Of a stretch of DNA of 64,000 bases, positions 50,632-60,826 are shown piece by piece (position 1 is the first letter of the stretch; each line of letters begins with the position of its first letter). A model generated the notes under the pieces. It had not been told where the DNA came from. It was given only the letters and a program-made list of their open reading frames with translations, and searched no databases. The translations under genes and the position numbers were made by a program. The DNA comes from Candidatus Lambdaproteobacteria bacterium RIFOXYD2_FULL_56_26 (GTDB lineage Bacteria > SAR324 > XYD2-FULL-50-16), in the NCBI GenBank assembly GCA_001783715.1, contig MFNF01000001.1, positions 62,001 to 126,000 of the forward strand. Direction: 5' to 3'.

Positions 50632-50777
50632 ACAGCTTTTTGCAAAGATCGGCCGAACCGGTCGAGAGGTTCCAGGGGATCAGGACCTTTGGGCCCTTGT
50701 GTTGCCCAATGTGGCAGATTTTTTGTATATCCTCAAACCCAATTGTAGATTTCGGACCTCCCATCCAGGCACCAACA

Positions 50778-51320
50778 ATGAACTTGGCAGACATCACACG
50801 AGTTCCCGAAGAGATTCGCTTTTTATATCTTCGTCTGGTGAGCCACATGGCCTCGGTGGACGGGGAGTTGGCAGAGTCGGAGTTGGCCTTGCTTAACAAC
50901 ATGATCGTCAAGTTCAAGATCCCCAAAAAACACCAAAAAACCATCTTAGGTTCCACCGCTTTGACCGAAGCTGAAGTCAAGTCCGGTTTTGAGGAGCTGA
51001 GGACCAACCAACTTCACTACAGCTTTCTGCTCGACCTGATCATCATGGCCATGGCCGATGGTTACCTGCATGATGCGGAAAAGGTCTTTTTGGCCAAGGT
51101 CAACGATTGGGTGAAGATCCCCAGGGCGGAGTTCCACAACCTCATTTATTTTGCCCAATCCGCCGCTTCCGTGGGGGATACCTCCAACATCGACCCGATC
51201 TTGAGTTATGTTTTTGAGAACTTTTTCCGCTGGGCCCGGCAGGGTCACGTGAAACTGTTCCAGCAGACCCACTTTGCGGTTTCCGATGTGGTGGATCTTT
51301 ACCTCAAACATGAGCTTTAG
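50778..51320 (+). CDS. TerB-like domain protein
   Basis: The 180-residue protein has the TerB-like helical repeat: YLRLVSHMASVDGELAESELALLNNM and, in a second copy, LIIMAMADGYLHDAEKVFLAKVNDWV. Each copy has acidic residues at the equivalent metal-binding turn (DGEL, DGYLHDAE). The family appears in tellurite resistance and in many unrelated contexts, so its role here is unknown. ATG 50778 is preferred over the track start 50640, which runs through the intergenic region. Confidence 0.75.
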   Translation: MNLADITRVPEEIRFLYLRLVSHMASVDGELAESELALLNNMIVKFKIPKKHQKTILGSTALTEAEVKSGFEELRTNQLHYSFLLDLIIMAMADGYLHDAEKVFLAKVNDWVKIPRAEFHNLIYFAQSAASVGDTSNIDPILSYVFENFFRWARQGHVKLFQQTHFAVSDVVDLYLKHEL

Positions 51321-51332
51321 CAGGTACAGACC

Positions 51333-52754
51333 TTGAAATTGTCGTCCCTGGGACCGGGGTGTTTTTACCTGGAAGTCCCGGAAGTGGGTTTGCGCATCCT
51401 TTGTGGTTGCCCGCCCGACTCCGTCAAGTCCTTAAAAAAATTGGGGTTCATCTACAACCAAACCGTCCAGGGAGTGGTTTGTGAAACCGGCCCCAACGCC
51501 ATCCTTTTGGGAGATTTGGCCGTCCAGGCCGATGAAATCTCCAACCTGACCGAGTTCCCGGTCCTCCATATGTTGTACAAACAAGGCTTGGGCATTCCGG
51601 GGCACCCCAACCGGGCCAGCGGAAAACCCATGTTGATTGGCCGGTCCCCGGAGCTGAGCGGGCAGGCGGAATACATCCGAAGGGGCAACTATGGGCTCTA
51701 CTCTGAAGAGGAATACCAAGCCCTGGGGCTGGACGAAAAGACCTACAAACTTTACCTGGAGATCAAACTCCAGTTCGCCTTTGGCCGGTTTTTGGAGACC
51801 CGTGAGTTGATGGATCTGGTGGCTTTTGACCAGGAGACCTTGGAACTCAAGGGCGGACTCTGGCTGCAACGGCTGGAACCCAACCACTTTGAAGCCCGTT
51901 TGGGGGAGGAGCGGTTGGAGTTTGACCTGAACCTGACCCCCCTGCAGCGGTACCAGCCTACCTATTCCCTGCCCTGGCGACCCCTGCCCCAAGGTCGGTT
52001 TGCGGTGGTCCACCTGGGCGATGGGGACGGCTGGGACGACAAGAGGCCCTGCCTGGGCAGCCTGTTGTTGGTGGGGGAGAAACGTTATCTGGTGGATGCC
52101 GGTCCCTTTGTCTCGGAAAACCTCAAACACCTGGGAATAGGCCCCCAAGAGGTGGAAGGGCTGTTCTTGACCCATGTCCATGACGACCACTTTGGCGGTT
52201 TTTACGGGCTCTTTTGCCAAAACCCCCGGCTCAAGGTGTTGGCCACGACCCGCATCTTTTTGACCTTGCTCAAAAAGTACGCTGCCTTGACCGGAAAGCC
52301 GGAAGCCTACTGGCGGGAACGGATCGCCTTTGTGCCGCTGGTGCCCGGTGAATGGAACAGGGTTGGGGCCTTGGAGGCCAGACCGCTGCCCTCGGCCCAC
52401 CCCATCGACACCACTTTGTTTTTGTTCCGGGTCAACGGAGAAGGGGGCTACAAAACCTATGGGCACTTGACCGACATTGCCAACCTCAAGGTACTCTCCC
52501 AGTTTGCCGGCAACCTCAAGGCCCCCGAAGCGTTTGAACGGTTTGAACAGGAGCTGATCGAGGTTTATCGGGCTCCTTTGGACATTAAAAAAGTGGACGT
52601 TGGCGGTGGGTTTGTCCATGGGGACGCTATGGACTTTGCCACCGATCCTTCCCCGGTGCTTTTGCTCTCCCACACCACCGACCCGATCCCCCCCGGCACG
52701 TACCCAAAAGGGGTGCAGACCGGTTTTGGGGATTTCCACGTCCTGGTCCCCTGA
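51333..52754 (+). CDS. Metallo-beta-lactamase-fold hydrolase with N-terminal extension
   Basis: The 473-residue protein carries the MBL zinc motif LTHVHDDHFGG in its C-terminal half, with later ligand candidates in SAHPID and SHTTDP. The N-terminal part (LRILCGCPPDSVKSLKKLG, GIPGHPNRASGKPMLIG) resembles proteins annotated as MBL-fold or cyclic-nucleotide-related in alphaproteobacteria, by recall only. The substrate is unknown. The TTG start is 12 bases after the TerB-like stop with AGG eight bases upstream, so the two are probably cotranscribed. Confidence 0.75.
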   Translation: MKLSSLGPGCFYLEVPEVGLRILCGCPPDSVKSLKKLGFIYNQTVQGVVCETGPNAILLGDLAVQADEISNLTEFPVLHMLYKQGLGIPGHPNRASGKPMLIGRSPELSGQAEYIRRGNYGLYSEEEYQALGLDEKTYKLYLEIKLQFAFGRFLETRELMDLVAFDQETLELKGGLWLQRLEPNHFEARLGEERLEFDLNLTPLQRYQPTYSLPWRPLPQGRFAVVHLGDGDGWDDKRPCLGSLLLVGEKRYLVDAGPFVSENLKHLGIGPQEVEGLFLTHVHDDHFGGFYGLFCQNPRLKVLATTRIFLTLLKKYAALTGKPEAYWRERIAFVPLVPGEWNRVGALEARPLPSAHPIDTTLFLFRVNGEGGYKTYGHLTDIANLKVLSQFAGNLKAPEAFERFEQELIEVYRAPLDIKKVDVGGGFVHGDAMDFATDPSPVLLLSHTTDPIPPGTYPKGVQTGFGDFHVLVP

Positions 52755-52811
52755 GCGCTTGCCAAGGTTTCGGCCCTTGGGTAGTTTGGGAACTCAACCT
52801 TTGGAGCCCCC

Positions 52812-54143
52812 ATGAGCCTACCTGAAACCCTGCAAATCCCCTGTTCCCTTCCGGTCCATGCCGATCTTTCGATCCCCGGTTCCAAGAGCCTGACCAACCG
52901 TGCCCTGCTGGTAGCGGCACTGGCCCAGGGGACCAGCCAACTCAAGGGGATGCTCCATTCCGACGACACCCACTACATGACCGAAGCCCTCAAGGCCCTG
53001 GGCGTAACGGCGGAACCCTCGGGAACCGAGATGAAGGTGGTGGGCTCCGGGGGCCGGTTTTCCCCTTATGCCGGGGAGATTTACGTGGAAAACGCCGGTA
53101 CCGCCGCCAGATTTTTGACCGCCGCCTTGGGGCTTGGGCAGGGGACCTACCGGCTCAACGGCAATGCTAGGATGCGCCAAAGGCCGATCTTGGATTTGGT
53201 CCAAGCCTTGGGTTCCTTAGGGGTCAAGGTGACCGACCTGGAAGGGACTGGCTGCCCTCCCTTGCTGATCGAAGGGGGTGGGTTCAAAGGCGGGGCGGTG
53301 GAGGTCCGGGGAGACCAGTCCAGCCAGTACCTGAGCGCCTTGATGCTCACCGCCCCTTGTGCGCCCAAGGATACAGTGATCACCATTGAGGGACCGTTGG
53401 TTTCTCGGACCTATGTGGAAATGACCCGCAAGATCATGGCCGACTTTGGGGCCCAGAGCCATTGGTTGGACCCAACCAGACTTTCGGTCAAAGGCGGGCA
53501 GGGCTACCGGGGGCGGGAGTATCAGATTGAGGCGGATGCCAGTTCGGCTTCTTACTTTTTTGGGCTCGCCGCCATTGCCGGGGGCCGAATCCGGGTGCAT
53601 GGGATCGAGGAGAACAGCACCCAAGGGGACCTGGGGCTGGTGCGGATCTTGGAAGCCATGGGTTGTCAGGTCACCTTCGAGTCGGGGGCGGTGGTCCTCG
53701 AACGGGACCCCAACCAGCCGCTCCAGTCGGTGGAGGTGGACATGAACAGCATGAGCGACGTGGCCCCAACCTTGGCGGTGGTGGCGCTTTTTGCGCAAGG
53801 CCGGACCCGGATCGGCAATGTGGCCAACATGCGGATCAAGGAATGTGACCGGATCAAGGCGGTGGTGACCGAGCTGGGCAAGCTGGGGGCGAAGGTCGAG
53901 GAGTTCGAGGACGGGCTGGCGGTGACCGGAGGAGCTCCCCTCAAAGGGGCCAAGCTGCACAGCTATGACGACCACCGGATGGCCATGTGCCTGAGTTTGG
54001 CGGGGGTCAAATTGCCCGGAGTGGTGATCGAAAACCCAAGTTGCGTTTCCAAGACCTTCCCGGACTTTTACCAAAGGTTTTGGCCTCTGCTGGTTCCGGC
54101 CACGGAACAGGACCGGGCGCTGTTGGGGCAACTGGGGGGTTGA
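52812..54143 (+). CDS. aroA: 3-phosphoshikimate 1-carboxyvinyltransferase (EPSP synthase)
   Basis: The 443-residue enzyme joins phosphoenolpyruvate to shikimate 3-phosphate. It has SIPGSKSLTNRALLVAAL, the LNGNARMRQRPI block (Arg), VRGDQSSQYLSALML, and the C-terminal NMRIKECDRIKAV and SYDDHRMAM signatures. The 97-residue-equivalent region reads ENAGTAARFLTA. Completeness of all motifs supports an active enzyme. Confidence 0.97.
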   Translation: MSLPETLQIPCSLPVHADLSIPGSKSLTNRALLVAALAQGTSQLKGMLHSDDTHYMTEALKALGVTAEPSGTEMKVVGSGGRFSPYAGEIYVENAGTAARFLTAALGLGQGTYRLNGNARMRQRPILDLVQALGSLGVKVTDLEGTGCPPLLIEGGGFKGGAVEVRGDQSSQYLSALMLTAPCAPKDTVITIEGPLVSRTYVEMTRKIMADFGAQSHWLDPTRLSVKGGQGYRGREYQIEADASSASYFFGLAAIAGGRIRVHGIEENSTQGDLGLVRILEAMGCQVTFESGAVVLERDPNQPLQSVEVDMNSMSDVAPTLAVVALFAQGRTRIGNVANMRIKECDRIKAVVTELGKLGAKVEEFEDGLAVTGGAPLKGAKLHSYDDHRMAMCLSLAGVKLPGVVIENPSCVSKTFPDFYQRFWPLLVPATEQDRALLGQLGG

Positions 54144-54155
54144 GGGCTTACCCTC

Positions 54156-55400
54156 TTACAGCCGTTCGGCCATTTTCTCCAGTTTGCCCACGATCTGTTC
54201 CGAGCAGCGGTGCAGTTCTGCAACCAATGAATCGGTGGCGGCACCGGACTGGTGGGCCTTGATCAGGTTAAAAAAGACCTGATGGATCCTTTCGTGGGGT
54301 TTGTTGATTTCCTCAAAAAGTTGCAAGGATTCCTTGTCTCTTTGGATCATCGGGTGCTCGGTGCCGAAGTACCACTTGCCCAAACGGCACAGGTGGTGGT
54401 CGGCCAGGGAATCTTGGGCGACCAGCTGGATCTCTCCCTTGAGCATCCGTTCGATCCGATGGACCCACCGTTTGTGGTCCTTGATGGCGGTCAGGAGCAG
54501 GTTCCTGTCCGAGACGTTCATGGTGAAGATGGTTTTGTCCATCTTCTGGGTTTCTTCGATGGTCTTGCGGATCGCCGGTTCCAGGTGGTCGTCCAGCCGG
54601 TCTGATTCTTCCCGCAGTTCTTCCGAAAGGGTCTCGATGGTTTTGGCGGTTTCGCTGATGGCGCTGGCCTGCTCTTCCATAGAGGTGTCCAGGGTCTCGG
54701 CGGCCTGATTGACCCCTTTGGCCATTGATTGGATCTGGTTGAAGGCGGCCTGGATCAGGTCCGCTTGGTCCAGGTTGGACTGGGCCATTTTGGCGATTTG
54801 GTCGAACCGTTCTAGGGTTTCTTTGACTTTTTGTTGCATCACCTCTACCGACTCCCGGATGGTCCGAGAAGCGGTGGAGGCTCTCCCGGCTAACCGGCGG
54901 ACCTCATCGGCCACCACCGCAAAGCCCTTGCCGTGTTCGGCGGCCTTGGCGGCCTCAATGGCGGCGTTGAGGGAAAGTAGATTGGTTTGGGCGGCCACTT
55001 CGTCAATGATGCTCACCGCTTTGGCGATTCGGTCCGAATCGGCCCGCAGCTCTCCAATTGCTTCGGCAGACCGGGCGGAAGTTTCGGCGAGGTTGCGGTT
55101 GCCCACCAGCATCTTTTCTACAATGCCGCCCCCTTCCACGCTGGCATCGGCCATGTTCCGGGCAGATTCCCGGGTTTCTTTGACCAAGGCTAAGACATCC
55201 TTGGTGTTGCGGTCCAACTCTTCGGCGGTCGCCGAAAGCTCGGTGGTTTGGGCGGCGGTGCTGGAAACCCGGTCTTTGAGCATCCCGATGTCGTCTCCCG
55301 AATCGGTAGCCAAGGAGAAAATAGAAGAAATGCCCTCAACCAGCTGGGTGACCTGGGAGTCTTGTGGAGCGGAGGGAGGAGTTTTTTTTGATCCGAACAT
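54156..55400 (-). CDS. Soluble methyl-accepting chemotaxis protein with a CZB domain
   Basis: The 414-residue receptor has no membrane helix. Residues about 20-275 are a coiled-coil signalling domain with the conserved tip [22 protein letters not shown] and [20 protein letters not shown]. The C-terminus is a chemoreceptor zinc-binding (CZB) domain: [29 protein letters not shown] and [11 protein letters not shown] supply the three His and one Cys. CZB receptors sense zinc or oxidants. It fits the flagellar genes at the left end. Confidence 0.92.
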   Translation of the reverse strand: MFGSKKTPPSAPQDSQVTQLVEGISSIFSLATDSGDDIGMLKDRVSSTAAQTTELSATAEELDRNTKDVLALVKETRESARNMADASVEGGGIVEKMLVGNRNLAETSARSAEAIGELRADSDRIAKAVSIIDEVAAQTNLLSLNAAIEAAKAAEHGKGFAVVADEVRRLAGRASTASRTIRESVEVMQQKVKETLERFDQIAKMAQSNLDQADLIQAAFNQIQSMAKGVNQAAETLDTSMEEQASAISETAKTIETLSEELREESDRLDDHLEPAIRKTIEETQKMDKTIFTMNVSDRNLLLTAIKDHKRWVHRIERMLKGEIQLVAQDSLADHHLCRLGKWYFGTEHPMIQRDKESLQLFEEINKPHERIHQVFFNLIKAHQSGAATDSLVAELHRCSEQIVGKLEKMAERL

Positions 55401-55458
55401 AAGCGTCCTTTTTTGTTAATTCAGGTTGGCTGTTGGAAAACTCCCGGAGAACTTTTGC

Positions 55459-56763
55459 TCAAGGGGCCATCAGCCAGGGTTTTAAGAGGGTCTCCAGACG
55501 GAGCCTCTCCTCATCTTTAGGGGCTGGGCCAATCAAAACGAGGGCGCAGCGGTCATTGCCAAGCAACAATCCGGCCAAGTCGTTGAGTTCCTCCAAGGTA
55601 ATCCCCTTTATGACAGGGCCAATCTGCTCCAACCCCAGGTAGGAGGGGTAAAGCTCCAGGGCTACCTTTTCGTGCAGCTGCCCTTCCGCCGAGTCACAGT
55701 AACAGTCCAAAGAGGTTTGCAGCCTCAGTTTGGCCAGCTCCAGCTCTTCGGCAAAAAATCCTTCTTTTAGCCCCCTGGTGATCAGCTGGGTCAAGGCTTC
55801 CATCAGTTCAAAGAGATGTTCCTTGCCGACCGTGGCATTGAGGCTCAAGGTTGCCCCAGAGTCAAAAAAGCTGTGGTTTGCCGAGATGTCGTAAACCAAG
55901 CCCCGCTCTTCCCGGATGAACCGTTGGAGCCGGCTGGATGAACCGTCGTCCAAGATACGGCCAATCAGTTGCAACATCAACCGCATCCGAGAGCAGAGCG
56001 GGGACAAAAGAAAGCTCCACTGGAGGTTGTACTGGTTGTCCGGGTCGTTCACCCAGGTGATCTGGTTTTGGGGAACCAGCTCCTCTTCCACCGGTTTGTA
56101 GCTGAACCTTTGGCCGCCATCGAGGTCTCCCAAGTGGGCGGTCAGAATGGCCTCGGCGGCCAGAGGATCAAAGTTGCCCGAAATGCCCAGGATCATGTTT
56201 TTGGGCAGGTAATAACGTTTGTACCAGTCTTGCAGCTCCAAGAGGCTGATTTTTTCTAAGGTCTTGACCGTGCCCGAGATGGAAAGGCCCATCGGGTGGT
56301 TGGGCCAAAGGGCCTTGGCGGCGATTTGGTCAATGTCGATCAAGGTGTTTTTGTCGTTGTAATCGTTTTTGATCTCCTCCAAAACAATGCCCCGCTCGGT
56401 CTCCAGTTGGTCGAAGCTGGGGTAACGGAGAAACAGGGCAAAGTTTTTGAGTGCCGTCTCAAAGTAGTCCTTGTGGCATTCCAGCCAATATTCGGTGGCA
56501 TCGAAGCTGGTGGCGGCGTTCATCTCCCCGCCGAGCCGCTCCATGGCCAAACTCATCTCCACCGAGTTGCCCAACTTTTGGTTGCCCCGAAAGAGCATGT
56601 GTTCCAAAAAATGGCTGATCCCGTTGTTGCCGGGATTTTCATGGGCCGAACCCACAAAAACCCAGGCATGGAGGGTCAGGGTTTTGATGGAAGGGTGGGT
56701 CTGGGTGTAAACCTTGAGACCGTTTTGTAAGGTAAAAAAGTGGGGTTGGGTGGCCAAATTCAA
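55459..56763 (-). CDS. M16-family zinc peptidase
   Basis: The 434-residue protein has the inverted zinc motif HFLEH (ISHFLEHMLFRG), the ERLGGEMNAATSFDATEYW block, the distal glutamate region ERGIVLEEIKNDYND and the second-domain IREERGLVYDISA. It resembles mitochondrial processing peptidase/YmxG-type enzymes and has no signal peptide. TTG 56763 with AGGA six bases upstream is chosen; the track ORF extends into folD in another frame. Confidence 0.9.
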   Translation of the reverse strand: MNLATQPHFFTLQNGLKVYTQTHPSIKTLTLHAWVFVGSAHENPGNNGISHFLEHMLFRGNQKLGNSVEMSLAMERLGGEMNAATSFDATEYWLECHKDYFETALKNFALFLRYPSFDQLETERGIVLEEIKNDYNDKNTLIDIDQIAAKALWPNHPMGLSISGTVKTLEKISLLELQDWYKRYYLPKNMILGISGNFDPLAAEAILTAHLGDLDGGQRFSYKPVEEELVPQNQITWVNDPDNQYNLQWSFLLSPLCSRMRLMLQLIGRILDDGSSSRLQRFIREERGLVYDISANHSFFDSGATLSLNATVGKEHLFELMEALTQLITRGLKEGFFAEELELAKLRLQTSLDCYCDSAEGQLHEKVALELYPSYLGLEQIGPVIKGITLEELNDLAGLLLGNDRCALVLIGPAPKDEERLRLETLLKPWLMAP

Positions 56764-56771
56764 AGGCGGTC

Positions 56772-57659
56772 CTACAGTTGGAAGGGTGGCATACCCTTTT
56801 GGAAACGAGCGGCGTTGATCACATTGTACATCAACATGGAAATGGTCATGGGGCCAACCCCGCCGGGCACCGGGGTGACCGCTTGGGCCTTGGTCGAGAC
56901 GGCATCGTAGTCCACATCGCCCACCACTTTGGAGCCCTTGGGGTGGCTGGGGTCTTCCACTCGGTTGACCCCTACGTCGATGACCACGGCACCGGGCTTG
57001 ACGAATTCGGATTTGATGAATTCCGGTTTGCCGATGGCGGCCACCAGGATGTCCGCTTGGGCACATTCGGCGGCCAAGTTTTGGGTTCCCGAGTGGCAGA
57101 GGGTCACGGTCGCATCCCACCCCTTGAGGGACAAGAGGATCGAAAGCGGGCGGCCCACGATGTTCGAGCGACCCACTACCACCACCTTTTTGCCTTGGGT
57201 GGGGATGTTGCTGCGCTTGAGGATTTGCAGCACCCCAAAGGGGGTGCAGGGCATGAACCGAGGCGCTCCGGCGGCCAACAGCCCGAGGTTGAAGGGGTGG
57301 AAACAGTCCACATCCTTGTCCGGGTCGATGGCTTCGATCACCTCTTGTTCATTGAGCCCCTTGGGCAGCGGGACTTGGCACAGGATCCCGTTGACCTTGG
57401 GGTCCTCATTGTACCGTTTGACCAAGGCCAGCAGTTCCTTTTGGCTGGTTTCCTTGGGCAGCCGAGTGACCAAAGAACCGATCCCCAACCGTTCACAGGC
57501 CTTTTCCTTGGAGCCCACATAAATCTGACTGGCCGGGTCTTCCCCCACCAGAATCACCGCCAAACAGACCTCTACCCCAGAAGCCTTGAGAGAAGCCACT
57601 TCTTGGGTCAGGTCTTTTTCAATCGCTTCCTTGATGTCTTTGGAGGCCAACCGGATCAT
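56772..57659 (-). CDS. folD: Methylenetetrahydrofolate dehydrogenase/cyclohydrolase
   Basis: The 295-residue bifunctional enzyme interconverts methylene-, methenyl- and 10-formyl-tetrahydrofolate. It has [14 protein letters not shown] with the catalytic Lys, [32 protein letters not shown] (NADP site) and [15 protein letters not shown]. It starts in an ATGA overlap with the transaldolase stop and ends nine bases before the M16 peptidase gene. Confidence 0.97.
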   Translation of the reverse strand: MIRLASKDIKEAIEKDLTQEVASLKASGVEVCLAVILVGEDPASQIYVGSKEKACERLGIGSLVTRLPKETSQKELLALVKRYNEDPKVNGILCQVPLPKGLNEQEVIEAIDPDKDVDCFHPFNLGLLAAGAPRFMPCTPFGVLQILKRSNIPTQGKKVVVVGRSNIVGRPLSILLSLKGWDATVTLCHSGTQNLAAECAQADILVAAIGKPEFIKSEFVKPGAVVIDVGVNRVEDPSHPKGSKVVGDVDYDAVSTKAQAVTPVPGGVGPMTISMLMYNVINAARFQKGMPPFQL

Positions 57660-58612
57660 GGGTTCCCTCGTTTTTGCAGGTAGTTCTCCAGGGTGACGAT
57701 GTCGGCGGCAAACTTGCGAATCCCGTCGGCCAGCTTCTCGGTGGCCATGGGGTCTTCATTGTGCAGCCACCGGAAGGCCTTTTCGTCGAGGTCCAGTTTG
57801 GGGTCTTGGCCCAGGTCCATGGCCGGGCTCAGCTTGGGGGTTAAGGAACCGGGGGCCTGCTCCAGTTCTTCGAGCAGGTTGGGGCCGATGGTCAGACGGT
57901 CACAACCGGCCAGTTCCAGGATCTCCGAGGTGTTACGGAAGCTCGCCCCCATGATCACCGTGGGGTAACCGTATTTTTTGTAGTACTTGTAGATCCGGGT
58001 GACCGAAACCACGCCGGGATCGTTGGGGCCGGTAAAATCTTGGCCCGGCTGGTTGGACTTGTACCAGTCCAGGATGCGGCCCACAAAGGGTGAAATCAGG
58101 TAGGCCCCCGCTTGGGCGCAGGCCACCGCCTGGGCGAAGCTGAACAGCAAGGTCAGGTTGCACTGGATGCCTTGTTTTTCCAGCACCCGAGCCGCCTCGA
58201 TCCCTTCCCAGGTCGCCGCTACCTTGACCAACACCCGCTCTGGTCCAACCCCGGCTTCCTGGTAAAGCCCGATCAGCCGTTTGGCCCGCTCGATGGTGGA
58301 AGGGGTGTCAAAAGAAAGCCTTGCGTCCACTTCGGTGGAGATCCGTCCAGGGATGACCTTCAAGATTTCCAGGCCGATCCCAACCGCCAAAAAGTCGATC
58401 GCCCCGCCCCACTTTTGTGCGGGACCCAATTTTTCCCCATAGGCCAGCGCCTTTTGCAACAGGTGGTCGTACTGGCCGGATTGGACCGCTTTGAGGACCA
58501 AGGTGGGGTTGGTGGTAGCGTCCACGGGGGTGAAGCGTTTGATCGAATCCAGGTCGCCGGTATCGGCTACCACTTGAGTGATCTGACGAAGGGCGGTTAA
58601 GTGATTTGACAT
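57656..58612 (-). CDS. tal: Transaldolase
   Basis: The 318-residue enzyme of the non-oxidative pentose phosphate pathway has [16 protein letters not shown], the Schiff-base lysine in [33 protein letters not shown] and [11 protein letters not shown]. Length and motifs fit the classical (TalB-like) type. It is divergent from rsmE across 35 bases, and is followed by folD and the M16 gene in one probable transcript. Confidence 0.96.
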   Translation of the reverse strand: MSNHLTALRQITQVVADTGDLDSIKRFTPVDATTNPTLVLKAVQSGQYDHLLQKALAYGEKLGPAQKWGGAIDFLAVGIGLEILKVIPGRISTEVDARLSFDTPSTIERAKRLIGLYQEAGVGPERVLVKVAATWEGIEAARVLEKQGIQCNLTLLFSFAQAVACAQAGAYLISPFVGRILDWYKSNQPGQDFTGPNDPGVVSVTRIYKYYKKYGYPTVIMGASFRNTSEILELAGCDRLTIGPNLLEELEQAPGSLTPKLSPAMDLGQDPKLDLDEKAFRWLHNEDPMATEKLADGIRKFAADIVTLENYLQKRGNP

Positions 58613-58647
58613 CCAGGCTCCAAGGGGCTTGTGGTCTAGAGGGAGAT

Positions 58648-59418
58648 ATGCAAAAAAGACCTAGGCTCAAGGTTATTGGTTCACCTTTTCTTTGGCAAGG
58701 GCTGATGGGATTTTTCCTGGTGGAGCGCCCCCTGGCACAAGGGGAGCGGTTTGAGTTGGCAGGGGAGGAGGCGCTGCACCTTTTGGGGTCTCGGCGGATT
58801 CGGATTGGCGAGGAAGTGGAGGTCCAGGACCCGCAAGGCCACCGTTTTTTGGCGACCGTCTTGTCCAAGGAACGGAAGTCCTTGGAACTGCTGAATACCA
58901 AAGAACTGGTTCCCCCGGCGGAACCAAAATTCCGGCTTTGGCTGCACCAAGCAATAGTCAAGGAGAAGGCCTTGGACTGGATCCTGCAAAAATCGGTGGA
59001 ACTGGGAGCGGCCGGGGTGTTTTTGTTTGAAACCGAACATTCCCAACCGCTGCCCCAAGGGGAAGAACGGACCCACCGGCTGGAACGGTGGCACAAGATC
59101 CTATGGGAGGCCTGTAAACAGTCGGGCCGCCACCGTCCCCCGGTCTTGACCCTCTCTGCGGTCAGCCCCCTGGGGCAAGCCTTTGACCAACCGGCCTTTG
59201 TTTTTGACCCCTACCGTCCCCCGACCTCCCTGAAAAATCTTACCCTCGAAAGCCAGGGTGCCCATTTGATCTTGGGGCCGGAAGCGGGATTTGAGCCGGA
59301 GGAGTTGGCAGGGTTCAGCGGCCACTACCTGGGGCTGGGTCCTCGGATTCTGCGGGCCGAAACCGCCGCCTTGGCTGCTTTGGCGCTGTTTGGGGGCCAG
59401 TTCGGGGACCTGGAGTAG
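58648..59418 (+). CDS. rsmE: 16S rRNA m3U1498 methyltransferase
   Basis: The SPOUT methyltransferase has an N-terminal PUA-like domain ([21 protein letters not shown]) and the AdoMet-binding knot [14 protein letters not shown] plus [16 protein letters not shown]. Further blocks are [14 protein letters not shown] and [14 protein letters not shown] 58648 has AGAGGGAG just upstream; ATG 58705 ([10 protein letters not shown]) aligns better with the usual N-terminus, so the first 19 residues are uncertain. Confidence 0.92.
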   Translation: MQKRPRLKVIGSPFLWQGLMGFFLVERPLAQGERFELAGEEALHLLGSRRIRIGEEVEVQDPQGHRFLATVLSKERKSLELLNTKELVPPAEPKFRLWLHQAIVKEKALDWILQKSVELGAAGVFLFETEHSQPLPQGEERTHRLERWHKILWEACKQSGRHRPPVLTLSAVSPLGQAFDQPAFVFDPYRPPTSLKNLTLESQGAHLILGPEAGFEPEELAGFSGHYLGLGPRILRAETAALAALALFGGQFGDLE

Positions 59419-59443
59419 GAGCTTTGGCCCCAAACGACCGGCA

Positions 59444-60637
59444 CTAAAAGAACAGCATCAGCTGTAGGTTACCCCCGTCCCACTGGCGACCGATGATCAG
59501 GTCCAGGTCCCAGGTGCTGTTCAGGTACAACCGCCAGTGGTCTGCCTCAAAAAAGACCGCCCCCAGGCTGGCCTTGAGTTGCACCCCTCGGAGGTCCTGG
59601 TCGTCACGAGAGAAGGGGTACCTTTGGGTCAGTTCGGCCCGACCTCCTTGGAGGGCTAAAAGCCACTGGAGCCCTTCTTTTTGGGTCACCAAGGCTTGGC
59701 CGTAAACTTGACGGCTGGCGAGGTCGCTGGAGAACCGGGAGAGGGGGTCATCGGCACCGACTTGGTCCCAAAATCGGCCTTGCTGCCCGCCCAAGGTCAA
59801 CTCCCAATCGGGTGCGACCGGCCACCGGGTGTAGAGTTCTTCCCACCGGTAGCCCAGGTCCTGGCGGCGGCTGGAGAGGGCCCATTCCTCCTTAAAAACC
59901 CGCTCCCCCAAGACCCGCAAACCCCAGACCCGCTCCGTTCCCCATTCGACCCGTCCCTGGTATTGGGTCCCGGACCGACGGGTCTCCAAGGCTCCCTGGT
60001 TCCACCGGTGTGAAGCGGTCGCTTGGTGGGACCAGTCCCCGTTGAGGTACCAATCCCCCCCTCCCTGCCAAGTCACCTCCAACCGGTCGGTCACCGGGTT
60101 GTTGACCGACTGGTCGGTGACTTCGGCGAGGCCGGGGCTGCGGTTTTTTTGGTTGTAAAGTAGGTTTTCATAGAGCCTGGAAGCCCGAAAGTAAAAGCCC
60201 CGGTGCCGAAGCCCGTAGCCAAACGCCCAGCCTAGGTCCCCGTCCTTTTTTGCGGCCGCCGGGAAGCCGACCAAGTCTAAGTGCCAGGGCTGGCCGAAGC
60301 GAAAATAAGCCTGTTGGGTCGGGGTGGCACTGTAGTAGAGGCTGTTTTCCAGGTACCGGTAGCCGAAGCCCACTTGGTCCCCCAGGGGCTGGTCCAAGAC
60401 CAGTTCCTGGTGCTGGTAGAACCGCTCCTGGCTCAGGCTGCCCACAGTGGCCCGCAGGCCCGAAGGGTGGGCGTGGAACTCCCGGTCCCACTGGGCCGGG
60501 TATTGGTAAGACAGGAGGTCAAAAAAGTTTTCCTCCGACAGGCTGACTTCCTCAATCGGCCCCTCTGGCCCCAAGGCCAGAAGGGGGGCCGCCGGGGCCA
60601 ACAGCCAAGCCAGAACCAGCCAACAGGATTTGGGCAT
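59444..60637 (-). CDS. Predicted outer-membrane beta-barrel protein
   Basis: The 397-residue protein has a signal peptide (SCWLVLAWLLAPAAPLLALG). Many alternating amphipathic, aromatic-rich strands follow (VGFGYRYLENSLYYSA, YGLRHRGFYFRASRL, WDLDLIIGRQW) and the protein ends in LQLMLFF, the C-terminal phenylalanine typical of BAM substrates. I do not recognise a specific porin or transport family. It is divergent from the 716-residue gene. Confidence 0.7.
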   Translation of the reverse strand: MPKSCWLVLAWLLAPAAPLLALGPEGPIEEVSLSEENFFDLLSYQYPAQWDREFHAHPSGLRATVGSLSQERFYQHQELVLDQPLGDQVGFGYRYLENSLYYSATPTQQAYFRFGQPWHLDLVGFPAAAKKDGDLGWAFGYGLRHRGFYFRASRLYENLLYNQKNRSPGLAEVTDQSVNNPVTDRLEVTWQGGGDWYLNGDWSHQATASHRWNQGALETRRSGTQYQGRVEWGTERVWGLRVLGERVFKEEWALSSRRQDLGYRWEELYTRWPVAPDWELTLGGQQGRFWDQVGADDPLSRFSSDLASRQVYGQALVTQKEGLQWLLALQGGRAELTQRYPFSRDDQDLRGVQLKASLGAVFFEADHWRLYLNSTWDLDLIIGRQWDGGNLQLMLFF

Positions 60638-60772
60638 GAGACACCTCCTAGGTTGGGGGCTTCAGTTTACTAGCTTTTTCCCCAGCGGGACAAGCAACAA
60701 GTTCGAAAAGGCAGATTTTTCAAACCCCAGAGCCGCCTTGGGGGGGCAAATGGGCTGATTGGGAATAACGGC

Positions 60773-60801
60773 TTGAAGGGAGAGGGAATCTGGTCTATGA
60801 T
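60773..60801 (+). promoter_or_regulatory. Sigma-70-type promoter of the 716-residue gene
   Basis: TTGAAG (60773-60778) and TATGAT (60796-60801) are 17 bases apart. The expected start near 60808 leaves only about 19 bases before the ATG, with no obvious ribosome site. The bases before the -10 (CTGGTC) match those at the sulfur-operon promoter. Confidence 0.55.
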
Positions 60802-60826
60802 TGCCTCCTAACGTGGCCAAACCCTT

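Noticed and set aside
51432-52739. 435-residue minus-strand ORF
   Set aside because: Antisense to the MBL-fold gene with a clear zinc motif; no family pattern in the antisense product.
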